A stretch of DNA of 64,000 nt from Sarcocystis neurona (taxonomy: Eukaryota > Apicomplexa > Conoidasida > Eucoccidiorida > Sarcocystidae). The DNA lies in contig KL647317.1 of NCBI GenBank assembly GCA_000727475.1, positions 625,028-689,027 of the forward strand, read 5' to 3'. Below the pieces are notes generated by a model. That model was not told the DNA's origin and ran no database searches. It worked only from the letters and a program-made list of their open reading frames with translations. The position numbers and the translations under genes were made by a program. This document shows positions 35,561 to 46,669 of the stretch, in pieces. Every line of letters starts with the position of its first letter. Positions within the stretch are counted from its first letter, which is position 1.

Positions 35561-35718
35561 GCGTCTGCCGGTGTTCCACGTCCTGCTGCTGCTGCCGCTT
35601 TGTGTATACCGTCTCCTTGGACGTGTGTGTGCGTCTGTGGGCGTAACTGTATGTATGTGTGTGGGTGCGTTTAGAGGAGCATGGACACATATACCTGTAT
35701 ACGTATGTTTGCACGATG

Positions 35719-36186
35719 TTATATGTGCTGCAGAAAGTTTTCTTTCGTGCACGTTACCGCTGCTCCTCGTTCTCCTGCTGCTCTCTCGGTTGCGCACCCG
35801 CTGGTGGTACCTCTGTGTGCTATTCGCGACGGTGGTGACGGCGCAAAAGCTTTTAGAACGCGCTTTTCCGCCGTCATGCTCTTGCCGCTGCCCCCTGGAT
35901 GCGTTTTCCTGCTGCTGCCCCTCTCCTTCGCGCTGAAGCTGTTAGCGACGGCTTTGACTTCAGATGTTAGGAGGAGGATGACGCGGCTGCTCCTGCCCTC
36001 CAGTCGCGCCTCCCGTTGTCGTCGCCGCTGACAGAGAAGAACGTGTTGCCGCTGCCCGCGGCAGCACCCCCACCAGTGCAGCTCCTGCTGGTGCTTCTCC
36101 TGTTCCGCGCGTGCACCTGGGGATGCTGCCTCGCCTAGTTCTCTCTCCTGCCTGCCCCGTGCTGCTGCTGTTACGATCCGCAGCAA
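35719..36186 (-). CDS. exon candidate, Arg/Glu/Ala-rich
   Basis: A 155-codon minus frame of fairly normal composition: a charged N-terminal part (Arg-Gln-Glu-Arg-Glu-Leu-Gly-Glu-Ala), a hydrophobic Val-Ile-Leu-Leu-Leu-Thr-Ser-Glu-Val, then a Lys/Ser/Ala-rich part. The antisense frames are Leu/Cys-rich. It probably belongs to the same minus-strand transcription unit as its neighbours. No domain recognised. Confidence 0.35.
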   Translation of the reverse strand: MLRIVTAAARGRQERELGEAASPGARAEQEKHQQELHWWGCCRGQRQHVLLCQRRRQREARLEGRSSRVILLLTSEVKAVANSFSAKERGSSRKTHPGGSGKSMTAEKRVLKAFAPSPPSRIAHRGTTSGCATERAAGERGAAVTCTKENFLQHI

Positions 36187-36449
36187 CTTCTACTACGGAC
36201 CCGCTGTGGCTCCTGCTGCTCCCGCTCCCATGCCGCTCCCGTGCTCGGTAATGGCTCCTCGCCGTTGGTCCTCTACAAGGTGTGGCCTTCTTGCGATAGC
36301 TCTTTCTTAGAGTTGCTGTGTACTGCGCTACGTACCGAGTCGTGTGTTGTGGTCAGAGATCTTTTTCCCCCCTTACAGCTGCTGGTGCACATTCGGGGTA
36401 TCCTGCTTGTGTTCAGTTTCTTATCGGCTGCTCCTCCAGATGGTGCCGC

Positions 36450-36890
36450 CTACCGTCCTCCTACTGCTTGGTGCGCCGCTCGTGCTGTTGCGCAACACAG
36501 AGAACGCGGTTCTGTCGGTGGGGCGTACGGCTTGGTAATTCTTCGTGGCCACCCACATCTGCTGCTCGTAGAACGGGCCGTGTTGCTGCGTCGGCGCCGT
36601 CCTCTCGTTCGCGCAGGAGTCCCGCTAGAGAATAAGTCGCAAATGGGCTGTCGGTGAAATGGACCCGTCAGCGGCAGTAAAAGCGAATGTAGGCAGGTGG
36701 TTCGCAGAAAGTGGGACGTTCGTATGATCACGCGCGCGCGAGCCATGCCGCGCCCGTACCCTCCCACTGCTGCTCCCCGTGTGCCGCTCCGCCTGTGCTT
36801 CGGGTCGTTGCACCGCTCATGTGCCAGTAGTGCGGCGACGCACGTGGATTTCCAGTGTTCATACTGGGCGAAACGCGTTCGGGGAAGCAC
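36450..36890 (-). CDS. exon candidate at the 5' end of the repeat-rich block
   Basis: A 146-codon minus frame starting near 36890 with a non-repetitive segment (Phe-Ala-Gln-Tyr-Glu-His-Trp-Lys-Ser-Thr-Cys, then Ala-His-Glu-Arg-Cys) followed by Arg/Gly/Ser-rich sequence. The aromatic-His-Trp-Cys pattern faintly resembles the Cys/His motif at 34.66 kb, which hints at related small modules. The 3' splice boundary was not fixed. Confidence 0.3.
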   Translation of the reverse strand: MLPRTRFAQYEHWKSTCVAALLAHERCNDPKHRRSGTRGAAVGGYGRGMARARVIIRTSHFLRTTCLHSLLLPLTGPFHRQPICDLFSSGTPARTRGRRRRSNTARSTSSRCGWPRRITKPYAPPTEPRSLCCATARAAHQAVGGR

Positions 36891-37203
36891 AGGATGGCAA
36901 ATGATGCTTCTGTTAAGAAGAAAAACTATAGCACTGCACTTTTTCGTTAGAGGCTCGCAGCAAGAGGAGAAAGGCCGAACCCGGACAGGCTACATAAACA
37001 CTGGAGATATATAGTATATACACACATACGCAGCGATACCGGTATGCGAAAGCGCGACGTACTCGAGTACGTCAGCACTACATACACGTATACATTTTAT
37101 ATATATGCATATCGACACGCTTCCCCTTGCGTGACGCTGCTGGCGCGTACTCGCGGTCAAGCTACGAGCTGCGCTGCTCGCTGGCGTTCGCCAGTCTTTC
37201 TGC

Positions 37204-37824
37204 TCACTTGCCGAAGGTCCACCTACTGCTGTTGTTTGTACGCGTCACAGCCAGCAAGTCCTGCTGCATGTGAGCTTCTATCTTAGCTGCGTCCACACAA
37301 CCAGTCGGCGCCTCCGACCCCCCTGGTGTAACTGCGTGTTTTGCCGCGTCACCCCGTCCTACGAATGGCGTTCTCCTGCAAGCGTTGCCAGGTACTTTTA
37401 GCTCGACTCCTGCAGCTGCCGGTGCCCCCATGCGGCTCGTGCAGCGGCACCAGGAAGTAACCACGGATTCGGCCCGTATTTTTCGTGCTGCTCCACGCCG
37501 TAATCCGGACGGCCTCAAACGCAACTCTGCCTCGCCGCAGATTCCTGCCACAGGTCGTCTTGTTGCTGCCTTCACTTCCCTGCTGGCGCTGTCCATCCTT
37601 CGACGACTGGTGTGGCTGGTGGTGCTGGTGTGGTTGCTAGTGGTACGTCGCTGCACATTATTGCCGCTGAGACTGCTGGCGTCATGTGTGTGGCGACCGG
37701 ACAACAAGCATGTAGACCGCAAATGATCTTTTCGCGCTCTTGAAGCCGCAGATACACCGAGGTAGTTATCCACGTCGCGGGCAGCAGTTGACAGCAGCAG
37801 CAACAGGACCCTGTGAATGACCAA
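37204..37824 (-). CDS. hypothetical protein exon
   Basis: A minus frame of about 200 codons with balanced composition: a Leu-rich start, a Ser/Arg/His-rich middle and an Ala/Gly/Lys-rich end with Glu-Ala-Glu-Leu-Arg-Leu-Arg-Pro. There is no ATG at its beginning; an acceptor-like cattcacag at about 37809 would open it. A plus-strand frame over 37385-37726 contains a hydrophobic run but is otherwise Arg/Pro-rich and judged the shadow. It sits between the repeat-rich block and the hairpin at 37.97 kb. Confidence 0.35.
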   Translation of the reverse strand: MVIHRVLLLLLSTAARDVDNYLGVSAASRARKDHLRSTCLLSGRHTHDASSLSGNNVQRRTTSNHTSTTSHTSRRRMDSASREVKAATRRPVAGICGEAELRLRPSGLRRGAARKIRAESVVTSWCRCTSRMGAPAAAGVELKVPGNACRRTPFVGRGDAAKHAVTPGGSEAPTGCVDAAKIEAHMQQDLLAVTRTNNSSRWTFGK

Positions 37825-37970
37825 AGCAGGGCACCCTAGTGGCCGCAGCAGGACCAGCGGCGGGAACCAGCAGCAAGAGCAGCGCCTGAGAGGTAGATTT
37901 CACGGGAGCGGCGTCCGCGTGTGGAGGTAAATACGCAACGCGCACAGGCGGAACGCATTAGTAGAAAGAG

Positions 37971-38003
37971 TTTGTGTGCCCCTTTAAGAAAGGGGCACAC
38001 AAA
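37971..38003. other. perfect 15-bp hairpin, 3-base loop
   Basis: Left arm 37971-37985 and right arm 37989-38003 are exact reverse complements (ttgtgtgcccctt / aaggggcacacaa core) around an aag loop. It lies at the junction from the repeat-rich to the repeat-poor block. A role in transcript ending, a small hairpin RNA or a replication-slippage product are all open. Confidence 0.95.
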
Positions 38004-39060
38004 ATTTCTTCCATCACGAAAGACCGGAAGCTGAATTACAGATAAACATATTATATGTTAACGATACAAGTCCGTTTGTGCGTCTATGGACACACGGAGC
38101 TTTGTTGCACAAAAACACATGTACATATCAGTGCACACATATATCATACTTCTCCAAAAGGGCACGATCCACGACTTCTGCGCATGTGTGGATACATCAA
38201 AACACGCGTGTATACGTCTCCAACCGCTCAAGAGCGTAGCAAATCTCCCGTACAGTGTGCGACTTCATTTGTGTGCGGTTGGGTGCTTACACCTGCAATG
38301 ATACACCTGAGAGAAAGGGAATTCGGATGTAGAGCATCACCCTCCACGCCTACTTGCGTCTGCTGGGACAAATCCACATACACCGTGTAAGCGTGTACGC
38401 ATGTATACACGTGCAGCAGGGCTCTGCTCGTAGAGAGAATGCACAACACAGTACTCAGCAACACTAGGAGCTGCGCGTATGACGCTCAGTGATACATGAC
38501 GCAACGGTCTGTGCATAAATAAACCATATGCAGGGAGCTACGTGTGACTGCGCAGGGACGATTCGCTCGCACATGTAGGTGAGGACATACTTCAGTATCA
38601 ATATCACGTCGACATGTACATAAGTTTACTACTGAGGTCTGGATATGAACAGAACGTGCAAACACGGATCACGGGATTGTAGAGAAGGGCCGCACCCGCA
38701 CATGCAGCCCTACACGTATACAGAGAGTTAAAGGTCAACCGTACACAACAGGTATTGTTTAGTTCAAACTCGGAAGTTCCAAGACACCTTCACAGGCGTC
38801 ACAAACGCATAGGTTTAGACACGTAGGTACCGAAACAGAGAGGTGCGAAACATACACGTGTTTTAGGATGTACGTACACAACTCCAAACACAGGTAGAGG
38901 CATGCAGATGGTGGCTATCAATCCCGAGATATGTGTTATAGGGATCCGCACTCATGCATTAGTGCCTGCATACAGGGCTCTGCAAAAGCACCGCGTATAG
39001 CTGTCCCTAAAAATGCCTCTGGATACTGGTGTGCTTTTCTCGTGAAGGTGGCACCCTTTT
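38004..39060. other. no gene seen
   Basis: About 1 kb of balanced, non-repetitive sequence with many CACA/GTGT motifs. The frames are short and Cys/His/Thr-biased, with no phase-consistent splice pairs. Confidence 0.5.
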
Positions 39061-39069
39061 TTAGAACTA

Positions 39070-39320
39070 CACCTTATTCTGCCACCGGCTCATGCAGTTC
39101 AGTCCTAACGATGTTAGCACGTCCGTGAGCGTGTTTCCGCAACTTTTGCGACGTCCTAGTGCTTCAAACAGTGTCGGTTCGCAATCGCCTCCGTGGAGGT
39201 CACGAACTAAACACCACGCCGTCTCTAGGGAGGTGCACATACCCTTACGATGGGCGCTTTTGTCCATAGCGTGTAAGAAGTCAGATATATACGACAGCGT
39301 TAGAGACCCAGTAATGCGGT
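39070..39320 (-). CDS. exon candidate, unknown protein
   Basis: A minus frame of about 80 codons with ordinary composition, including Leu-Glu-Thr-Ala-Trp-Cys-Leu-Val-Arg-Asp-Leu, and ending Trp-Gln-Asn-Lys before a donor-like gtgtag. A plus frame over the same bases is Ser/Arg-rich and less convincing. It lies on the strand used by the other repeat-poor genes. Confidence 0.35.
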
Positions 39321-39329
39321 GCACTTAAC

Positions 39330-40060
39330 GCACAAACAGATGTTGAACTCCTTATGTGAGGACCTGCTCACCCGCGTGGGATTCTCCAGATCCGCTGGAT
39401 ACGTCTGATCATAAAAGTGCGTAAACTTAGTTGCACAGCTATACAGATTTGCACAACGAGGTCTGTTTGTTACTCACGGACGCCCGTGCTTCAGGAAGCA
39501 CATAGAGGGGTGAAACTGCAAAAGAGTCGTTCTAGTTATGGTGAAGTACTGTCGAACGGCGCGTATAGTGTGGAAGGCTACACACACCCTGGTGTGTCGC
39601 ACCGAACGGAAAACCCACGCGCACCACTACGCACATAGCTCCAGGAAACCTCAGAACTGTAGCCTATTAAGCGCAACAAAGTCCAGCTGCACGACAGAAT
39701 ACCCAGCGCATATGTGACCTTTACAAAGTATTGGACAGCGGTCTTTGCTTCTAGTGCAGACGAATCGCTATCTCTTTGTCTTCATCCCAATTAGACGGAT
39801 ACCGTACCTCCCATCTATCTCTACCCGTGTTGCTCTCACCAACTCTGTCCTCTAAAGCTTCGCGTGTGTCTTAACTCTCCTCTCTGCCAGACTATGAGCT
39901 TGTGCTGTCGCAAAAAAAGTGTGCAAGCAGATGCCTTTACCCTAAAAACGACTGCTCTATGCGACTACTGAAGAGTACACCCAGCATGAAGCTAACGCTA
40001 TGAGGAGCTTGAAACACGAGCAGTGTTTCCAGTCGCTGTCGCAAAGGCTGCAATTACTTA
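39330..40060. other. no gene seen
   Basis: Non-repetitive, frequent stops in all frames. Presumed intron or intergenic. Confidence 0.5.
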
Positions 40061-40092
40061 CGAGTATTAAAGAGCAGATTTACCCAAGGTAC

Positions 40093-40345
40093 CTCTCCGT
40101 GCGGAGCAGGGAGCTGAGAAGCTGTAACTGATCGAAAGTAAAAATCTAGTTGACTTTGTAGTGGATCTCTGCAGATGAAGTAGATAGCATCGCTCACGCT
40201 CAACGGTGTCATTCAGCATATACTTGTAAGACGCTGACACGCGGTGAGAATCGGGGGCATACACAGTTCTGAAAATCCATTGTCGAGTTGCGGGTAGCTC
40301 ACCAGCAGCACTGTAGTTCTCTGATGTTTTGCAACATCCAGCACG
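40093..40345 (-). CDS. exon candidate with beta-strand pattern
   Basis: The minus strand reads Ala-Gly-Glu-Leu-Pro-Ala-Thr-Arg-Gln-Trp-Ile-Phe-Arg-Thr-Val-Tyr, then alternating hydrophobic and polar residues (Arg-Phe-Leu-Leu-Ser-Ile-Ser-Tyr-Ser-Phe), ending at a donor-like GAGAG/gtacct near 40092. An acceptor ending in acatcag lies near 40335. The pattern resembles a beta-sandwich domain like those inferred for the exon sets at 45-46 and 56-58 kb. Family not identified. Confidence 0.4.
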
Positions 40346-40349
40346 GCTT

Positions 40350-42510
40350 ACAGTGCCTAATCGTTGGTGTGTGCGTAAAGTGTCAAGCTTCGTGGTGTCC
40401 TGACAAGAGGCACACGCCCCGCATAGACACTTACACACGTATGCACCGCTGTAGCACTTGGCACGTTTTCGTGCCCATGCACGTCCCGTTTAAAATGTGG
40501 CAGCTGCAGCCCAGCAGGTGCCCTGAAGTGATTTTTTTTTCTGAAAGTAATTCTCCTTCTGTCGGCCTCACTTATATTTGTGTAGATTGACACCCCCACG
40601 TACTATTTCAGATACACATAGATGTGCAGTATGTTTGGTAGATGTATACTAGTGTTTGTAGCTACATATTACTGCCGACTCCACAACACCAAAAGGGTGC
40701 ACGTACCTGCGCGTACATCTCTGTGTCCATCTGCATTAGTGTCCAGATGATTCTAGGTGGGGTCGTAAAATTGTGCTTACGTGTACACGAAATGCAGAGC
40801 CGTATCCAGCACCCCAGCAATACACAAGTATACGTACTCACACACACACGTCTATATCCGACATTCCCAGAGCAGGTTGTGTGTCAGACACGGTTTCGTA
40901 TGAACTCAGCGATAGATTCACGGTAAATGTTCGGTCCCTCCTTACACTGCGCGTTCGCGGATATCTTTCCTGCAGTGTGGCTGCCGAGCGGCAGCTTCAT
41001 GCATGAGTTTCTACCACTCTACCTTGCATCGAAACAGCACGTCTCATACACATTTCTGCACACGTAAACAGTACATCGGTGCGCGGACACGTCACTTGTT
41101 GTGTTCGCACGACGTACATACAGGTACATAAATACATACGTACACACATACTTACCTACGTGCATAAATACATGCATGCGCGCACATACACACACGCATA
41201 CACGTGTGTACCTGTGTCCCATACCCCCCACGCGTCTAAGGTGTGCATCGTTGTAATGTAGAGTGAACAGCTCCGCGTGCGGTGTACCCTGCAAAAAATG
41301 CGAGTGAGGGCTGAAGAAGCATGCAGCCAGTGGCAAAAACTGTTGGCTGCTCTGTTACTACGGTTGGGAGTGCACAACTAAATTCTGCGGAGAAGCAGAC
41401 CAGGATGCCCTCCTGCATGAAAGGTCTGCCTAGGTTGAGCGTAGCACATCCCTTTCATCAGAGCGTTGCATCAGAGAGAGCGAGTATTGCCCATTTACTG
41501 TGAAGAGCCCCCCCAAAAAAATAAGAAACCGCCCTATTGGTGCAGGAACAGGTCTCATCTCCGGTGCAGCCTAGAGGGGTTTCGTATGTCGCTGCACGTG
41601 TAGAAAGCCGCGGCTTCAGTGCTTTCGGCAACATTTGCTGCTGTCTGCAATTGCTCGTGAGCCCGGCCTTGTAGGATGTAGTGCTTCACACAGTGCAGAA
41701 ACACGGCATGCTTCCCTGCTAGAGAATTCCTGACGCGATTCTTCCTGTTGAGCAAGAGCAGGACTGTAGCTCAAAGGCTGGTCTGTTCCCACACACATAA
41801 CGTGTTCCCGTCAAGCGTGACCACGGCAACATATATCTAGGTCGGGGAACCGCGAAGAAATACACCTCCCCTGTTAAAGGGCAGTGAGAGAGAGGCAGTG
41901 AATCAACCTGTTGTGCTTGAGATGTTCCTTTGGCTGAAGGTCTTCACGCACTCTCACCGAATATCCTCTTTTTCTCTGGTACATGCTGTCTGCGCATGAC
42001 GGGTGGAGAGACTCGAAAGCCTCCGTGCTGAAGTATTGATGTGTCTGACATTCTTACACGTTTAGGCTGTGGAAACATTCGTCTGCCGTCTGGAACATCG
42101 ATGAAGGCACCTGAGCAAGTGGTGTGCGAATCCTGAACGTCTATACGGAATTTCACATCAGTTGCTACCATACGAAATACGGACGGCCATGGGTATACCG
42201 GTACGTGCAAGTGCATGTGAATCACTGTGGACGCGTACACGTCTATTCGTGTATGCCGAATTCGTGTGAACGTGCACAAGTATATCCATGCAGATCGCGC
42301 GTTTACATGCCTGTACGCGTATGTGGATGCGCACCCGTGTGTATCAGACCACGCGTACAATATCTGTTGTGCAAGGGTGTGCCCACATGCAATGTTACGC
42401 ACCCGAATCACGCACACAATATTCTATTGATCTGTGTCTACGTGTGCAACATTGACCCCGGCAATAGATTGGAAGATGCCCCTTGAATGTTCAGTGACTC
42501 ACACAGGCCA
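40350..42510. other. no confident gene
   Basis: Mixed sequence. A minus frame at 41944-42417 is His/Arg/Cys-rich with tgcatg/gtgtac motifs, and 41070-41240 is CA/TG-rich simple sequence. Small exons may be hidden here but none could be supported. Confidence 0.45.
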
Positions 42511-42518
42511 GCGTCCTC

Positions 42519-42809
42519 TCATAGCTGTTCTCCCTCTGTAAACTTCCTAAGGATGTGAAAAAATCCTTGCGGCTGAAACAGTACAATGGCCACCTGGGCA
42601 AGATTTGTTAGCGACCTTGGTGGCTGCAACGCAGCACGCCAAGGGCATACGTGACGCTCGGACTGGAGGCACGCATCGACATCTGACCACTGTAGTGTAC
42701 AGTTTTGTGACCGTCTGGAATAGCGGTCTCCGAAAAATCTGCTTGCTTGGGCATCCCTACACTGCAGGGCTTCTGCACACAACTCACAAAATGTGACATA
42801 CCAGCTCAC
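42519..42809 (-). CDS. exon candidate possibly related to the 45 kb and 55 kb exons
   Basis: A minus frame of 96 codons ending in a stop. Its C-terminal part reads Asn-Leu-Ala-Gln-Val-Ala-Ile-Val-Leu-Phe-Gln-Pro, comparable to the hydrophobic core AQAVIIAAENP at 55.7 kb and ASIVIAAVNP at 45.6 kb, preceded as in the 45 kb copy by Pro-Pro. The N-terminal part is Cys/Arg-rich. The similarity is short and could be chance. Confidence 0.3.
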   Translation of the reverse strand: MSWYVTFCELCAEALQCRDAQASRFFGDRYSRRSQNCTLQWSDVDACLQSERHVCPWRAALQPPRSLTNLAQVAIVLFQPQGFFHILRKFTEGEQL

Positions 42810-42959
42810 GTCGTAACAACTGCATTGCTACAGTGAACAACCGTGCTGAACAGCATGTCTCCCGGAAATATATGCCCGCCCAAGTAGCGCATCAGTATCA
42901 TATGGCAAAGCACTTAGGTGTTGCCTCCAGGTTATCCCGTAACAGGTGTGGACATACAG

Positions 42960-43060
42960 GGGTACGTGGATAGGTAGATAGATAGGTACGTTGATGGATA
43001 AATGCATAGATTGATAGTTGGACAGATGGATAGCTGGACAGATATATAGCTAGACACGTG
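42960..43060. repeat. GATA/GACA-type tetranucleotide repeat
   Basis: Degenerate GATA, GGATA and GACAGATGG units over about 100 bp. Confidence 0.8.
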
Positions 43061-44540
43061 TGCTGAGTAAATTGTAGCTACGGAGCCTTGCAGATAGGAT
43101 AGTCGATGAATTTCTTTTGAGACATGCACTTCTGGTTAAATGGTATATCCTCTTTCCACGTGGTGCGCAGTAAGTCATTACGTAGAAAATGGTGCGAGGG
43201 CATCTGCAGCTTTCCTGACGTAAAAGGGGCGCAGGTGATGAGATTCTCCCACAGTTCCGACGTATGCTCACTGCTGCGGTGAGTAGAGCAGACCGTCTAC
43301 GAGTGTCCTTGCGCAGACGAACAGCGCGAAACCCCTTCCTTTAAATGTAGGCAGTGCGATTTAGTGAGTGAAACAGGCAAGCACCAAACTAGTATTTGAA
43401 GGGCGCGTTGTAATATCGTGACTCACCAAACAGTCTGCAGCACGGTACGTCTATTTTCCCTACCGACTTACAGGTGAAATGCCTTGTTTTCAAAAATGAC
43501 CTCGCCTGCAGAAGAAAACAGGAACAGACCATGACCTGCGTAGAGAATGCAGGCGTCAGCGGTACGCACTACCAGCTGCAACGTCAACAAAGAGGAGCAC
43601 TCACTGGTGTCGTCACAGTGGCGCTGGGTTTGGTATTTTTACAGTGGGAACTTTCTCGTAGTGGGGATTGTTAGTTGGGCCGTCTTTACGGACGGCCGTA
43701 GAAGAGGAGCGGTCGACAGGTGGTTCGCGGTGCATACATGCACCGATGTACAACTACGCCGAACAGGTTGTTCGTCTTTTTACTTTAGCTCCTCGATAAG
43801 AACGTGCACGCAGGTCAGCGAACGACAGTAAATGTGCTAGACCTTCAGACAGGAGTACTCTGAGTCTTACCTTTCCCCTCTTCGCTTCCTGGAATGAGAA
43901 GTCTGTATGTACCATCCTCCGATTTCAAGAGCGCTGAAGAAACAACAATCACAGATTCCCTGCTATTCAAACGTGACGCTCAGCCCCTGTGCAGCAAGGT
44001 TAGCACACAAACACACTTTTAGCCGCAGACGGGAATTCGCGAAACTGAAGACGTATCGACGTTTGTCCGTTACAATATAGGAAGACAAACATATATGCAT
44101 ATATAGATCTATATAGATATTTATCATGTGTGTATATATGTATATATGTATGCGTACGTCGACGCCGTACACGTGGGGTTTGTTGGGGTATATCGCCTAC
44201 GTCTGCTTGCGTGAGCGCAAGCCCGAAGCACTACTATCAACTGTAGGAAAAAGGAAGAATTTTGTGGAGGCCTCTGGCGCTAAAACTATCTGGATGACGG
44301 GGGGCGTCCTCCTTTGCCTTGCCCCACTTCAGGTGTGGAAACAGTATTCATGTTGACACGCAGGCGGGAAAAATATTCTCCTCTTTGCTACTGGGGACAA
44401 GCGTTCGCATTATTCCACCACATCCTTTGCGAGCCCTTTATTACAGTGCTTCGGCAACTTTGCTACCACCTCCGTGGTATATCGCGAGGTTGTATTGACG
44501 TACGTCCCTGATAACCCAAGTACCGAAGTCCTGGAAAGGT
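43060..44540. other. no confident gene
   Basis: Non-repetitive, short frames only. A small TA-rich stretch at 44085-44155. Nothing recognisable. Confidence 0.45.
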
Positions 44541-44543
44541 CAC

Positions 44544-44668
44544 CCAGATGCCACCAGCTCTTATCAGAATTTCGCCAGGTATCGCTGTTTGTTCCACGAA
44601 TTGCTTTCCGTCAAAAACGTACTCTGGAGACATATTATTGGCGCAGCACAGTTCGACAACTTCATTGT
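44544..44668 (-). CDS. exon candidate, unknown protein
   Basis: Between an acceptor-like cttacacaag (44669) and a donor ATCTGG/gtgacc (44543) the minus strand reads 41 residues of ordinary composition, with Glu-Val-Val-Glu-Leu-Cys-Cys-Ala-Asn-Asn and Val-Phe-Asp-Gly-Lys-Gln-Phe-Val-Glu-Gln. Antisense frames are poor. It lies just 3' of the gene ending at 45174 and would start or belong to another minus-strand gene. Confidence 0.4.
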
Positions 44669-45173
44669 CTTGTGTAAGACTAGTAGAATGCATGCCGCTG
44701 CACGAGAGCGTGGCCTGCTGACATGGAGAGATTCCTATTCCTCCCCTGCATCTCTGAGAATATGTATGGAAGTAAACTGAAAACTCGTATATTTCCGCTA
44801 TGCAGTCAGCGGGTTTTTGACCGAGTCGGCGGTGCTTCACTGCGAAGTGCTACACAGATTCAAGTGAGCAGACACCAGGCGCCTTCGCCGTCGCTACGTT
44901 CAGAAACACTCCGGCAAAAAAGAGAGCACTTGCTTTCCATGCGTTCCATATGGGCCGACAAAAAGGACTTCGACTGGTTTTTTGCACCGTGTAGCTAGGA
45001 TGCATGGGTAGAAGAAACAACGGGTTGGCCAGCATCCGTTGTCATTAGAAAAGCCTCTTAGGGACAGACACAAAGGCGTCTGCCTTTGTCTTGTATCGTT
45101 TGTAGTAGTACCCACAAGAGGCAATAGACTAGGAACGCAGACTGTTTCTCGATTCCAGCAGAAGCGATCCACA

Positions 45174-46430
45174 TTAAATTTCATCTGTTGAGTGTAGAAC
45201 TCCGGTAACAAGAAATGCGCCTAACTGGACCGGAAAGGAGAACTGCTTTGTTGAAATAATTTCTTATGTACCTGTACTCACCGTCTGGCTTGTAGAGTCC
45301 ACTCGCTGAAAGCCGCACGGAAACACACATGAAACCTACGGTGTAAGACGTATCCCCATCAAGGCCCGTAAATACCAGGGTATCTGCAGTTTCGCAGATG
45401 TGCACAAGTGTATCTGTGAAGAGGGCAGCGAGTCCGATACGGTGGACCACTTCCAGTGGAGTACGGTGTGCACGGGTAGACTCGGTTCTACGAAGGGCAT
45501 CGCCCACAAAGGCAGGGCAGATTTTACTGCGCTTACGAGGCTGAAGAAGGTCCCAGTTGAGTTCTGCACGAGACGACAAGTACTCAGGGTTCACAGCTGC
45601 GATAACAATGGAGGCTACAACTCGTGCAGGCGGATTCAAGTCGCTGACAACTTCCCCTGTCGCTACGTTTGTACAGATGCACCTGCACGTGTGCTGGTGC
45701 ATACATATGCATGGTAGAATGCTACTCCCTGTATAGGGACGCACAACTCTATATGTAGAGTGCACGAAAGGCTGTGAGTCGATGTTGAGGTGATTAAGTT
45801 AGCTAAAGGCAGGACGACAACTTGACGGAGCAAAATCTGCACTTTCGTTGTGAGAACCACATCCTTGAGTGAAAGACGACAGTGTTTCTCTGTAGCAGCC
45901 AGCTGTTGCGCGAAAAGAAACAAAGCACCTTACTTTTTACGTATAAACCATTCGAGTAGGGCCGCGCTGAACACAAAGAACGGCAAAGAAAGCAGAAGCG
46001 ACAAAAAGTGTGTCTGGTGGATTAATATTCGCCGCGGTTACCTTCGCTTCCGACAAGTGGTCAGCCACCAGCGTACTTACCGCAGCCTACCATCGCAACG
46101 CTGACAGGAGATGAAAACACACTCAGAGAGGACAGAATCAGTCTCGTCCAGTGGCTTGCTGTAAGAAGAGAGTATGGGGATACCTTTACTGTGGAGCCTT
46201 ACTTCCCACGTAATGCACCAGGAGGTCATGATGGAGGGTCTGCGTTTCTGTGCCTGAAACGCAATACACAGTTGACGAAAGATTGACTGTTTTTGCTGCC
46301 TAACGCTTCCAGCAATTTTGCTGTGACGGGTATTGGCACAGAATACGCAGTCCCTCGGCGACCCTGACCCGTGCGCATACACGAATCCGGAGAAGGGTCC
46401 AAGTATGTAGAGATCAGGGGAAGAGGGAGA
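45174..46430 (-). CDS. 3' part of a minus-strand gene with a family domain
   Basis: Last exons read by hand: 45902-45726, 45693-45282 and 45220-45174 join in phase to 211 residues plus stop. The middle one ends at a textbook donor (GACG/gtgagt) and the last starts after ggtccagttag. A further exon, about 46430-46081, ends at a perfect donor gtaagt. The protein is beta-rich (for example Ser-Cys-Thr-Leu-His-Ile-Glu-Leu-Cys), then carries the family core Val-Val-Ala-Ser-Ile-Val-Ile-Ala-Ala-Val-Asn-Pro, a helical part, and a fibronectin-like Thr-Gly-Leu-Asp-Gly-Asp-Thr-Ser-Tyr-Thr-Val. The intron 45694-45725 would be only 32 nt. Similar to the exons at 55.4-55.9 kb. Function unknown. Confidence 0.55.
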
Positions 46431-46511
46431 ACGTAGAATACTTCGTTTGGACCTTGAGTTGCTTAATGCGTTGCAACGCGAATGTCTAACAGACGTGACC
46501 ACATCTGCAAG

Positions 46512-46668
46512 CTAGCAAGTAAAACTACCGTGTCTATTTCCACGTAAATTATGCCCTCCACGCAAGCACCAAGAGATGCTTTGTTCTACGTAGCATGTAA
46601 AACTAGCGTCTCAATTTCCACGTGGATTATGCCTTCCACGCACGCACCAAGAAACACGTTGTTCGCGC
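46512..46668. repeat. 78-bp direct duplication
   Basis: Two tandem copies (from about 46519 and 46597) share gtaaaacta and tttccacgt..attatgcc..tccacgca with about 80 percent identity. Single event, already diverged. Probably intronic or intergenic. Confidence 0.85.
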
Positions 46669-46669
46669 C

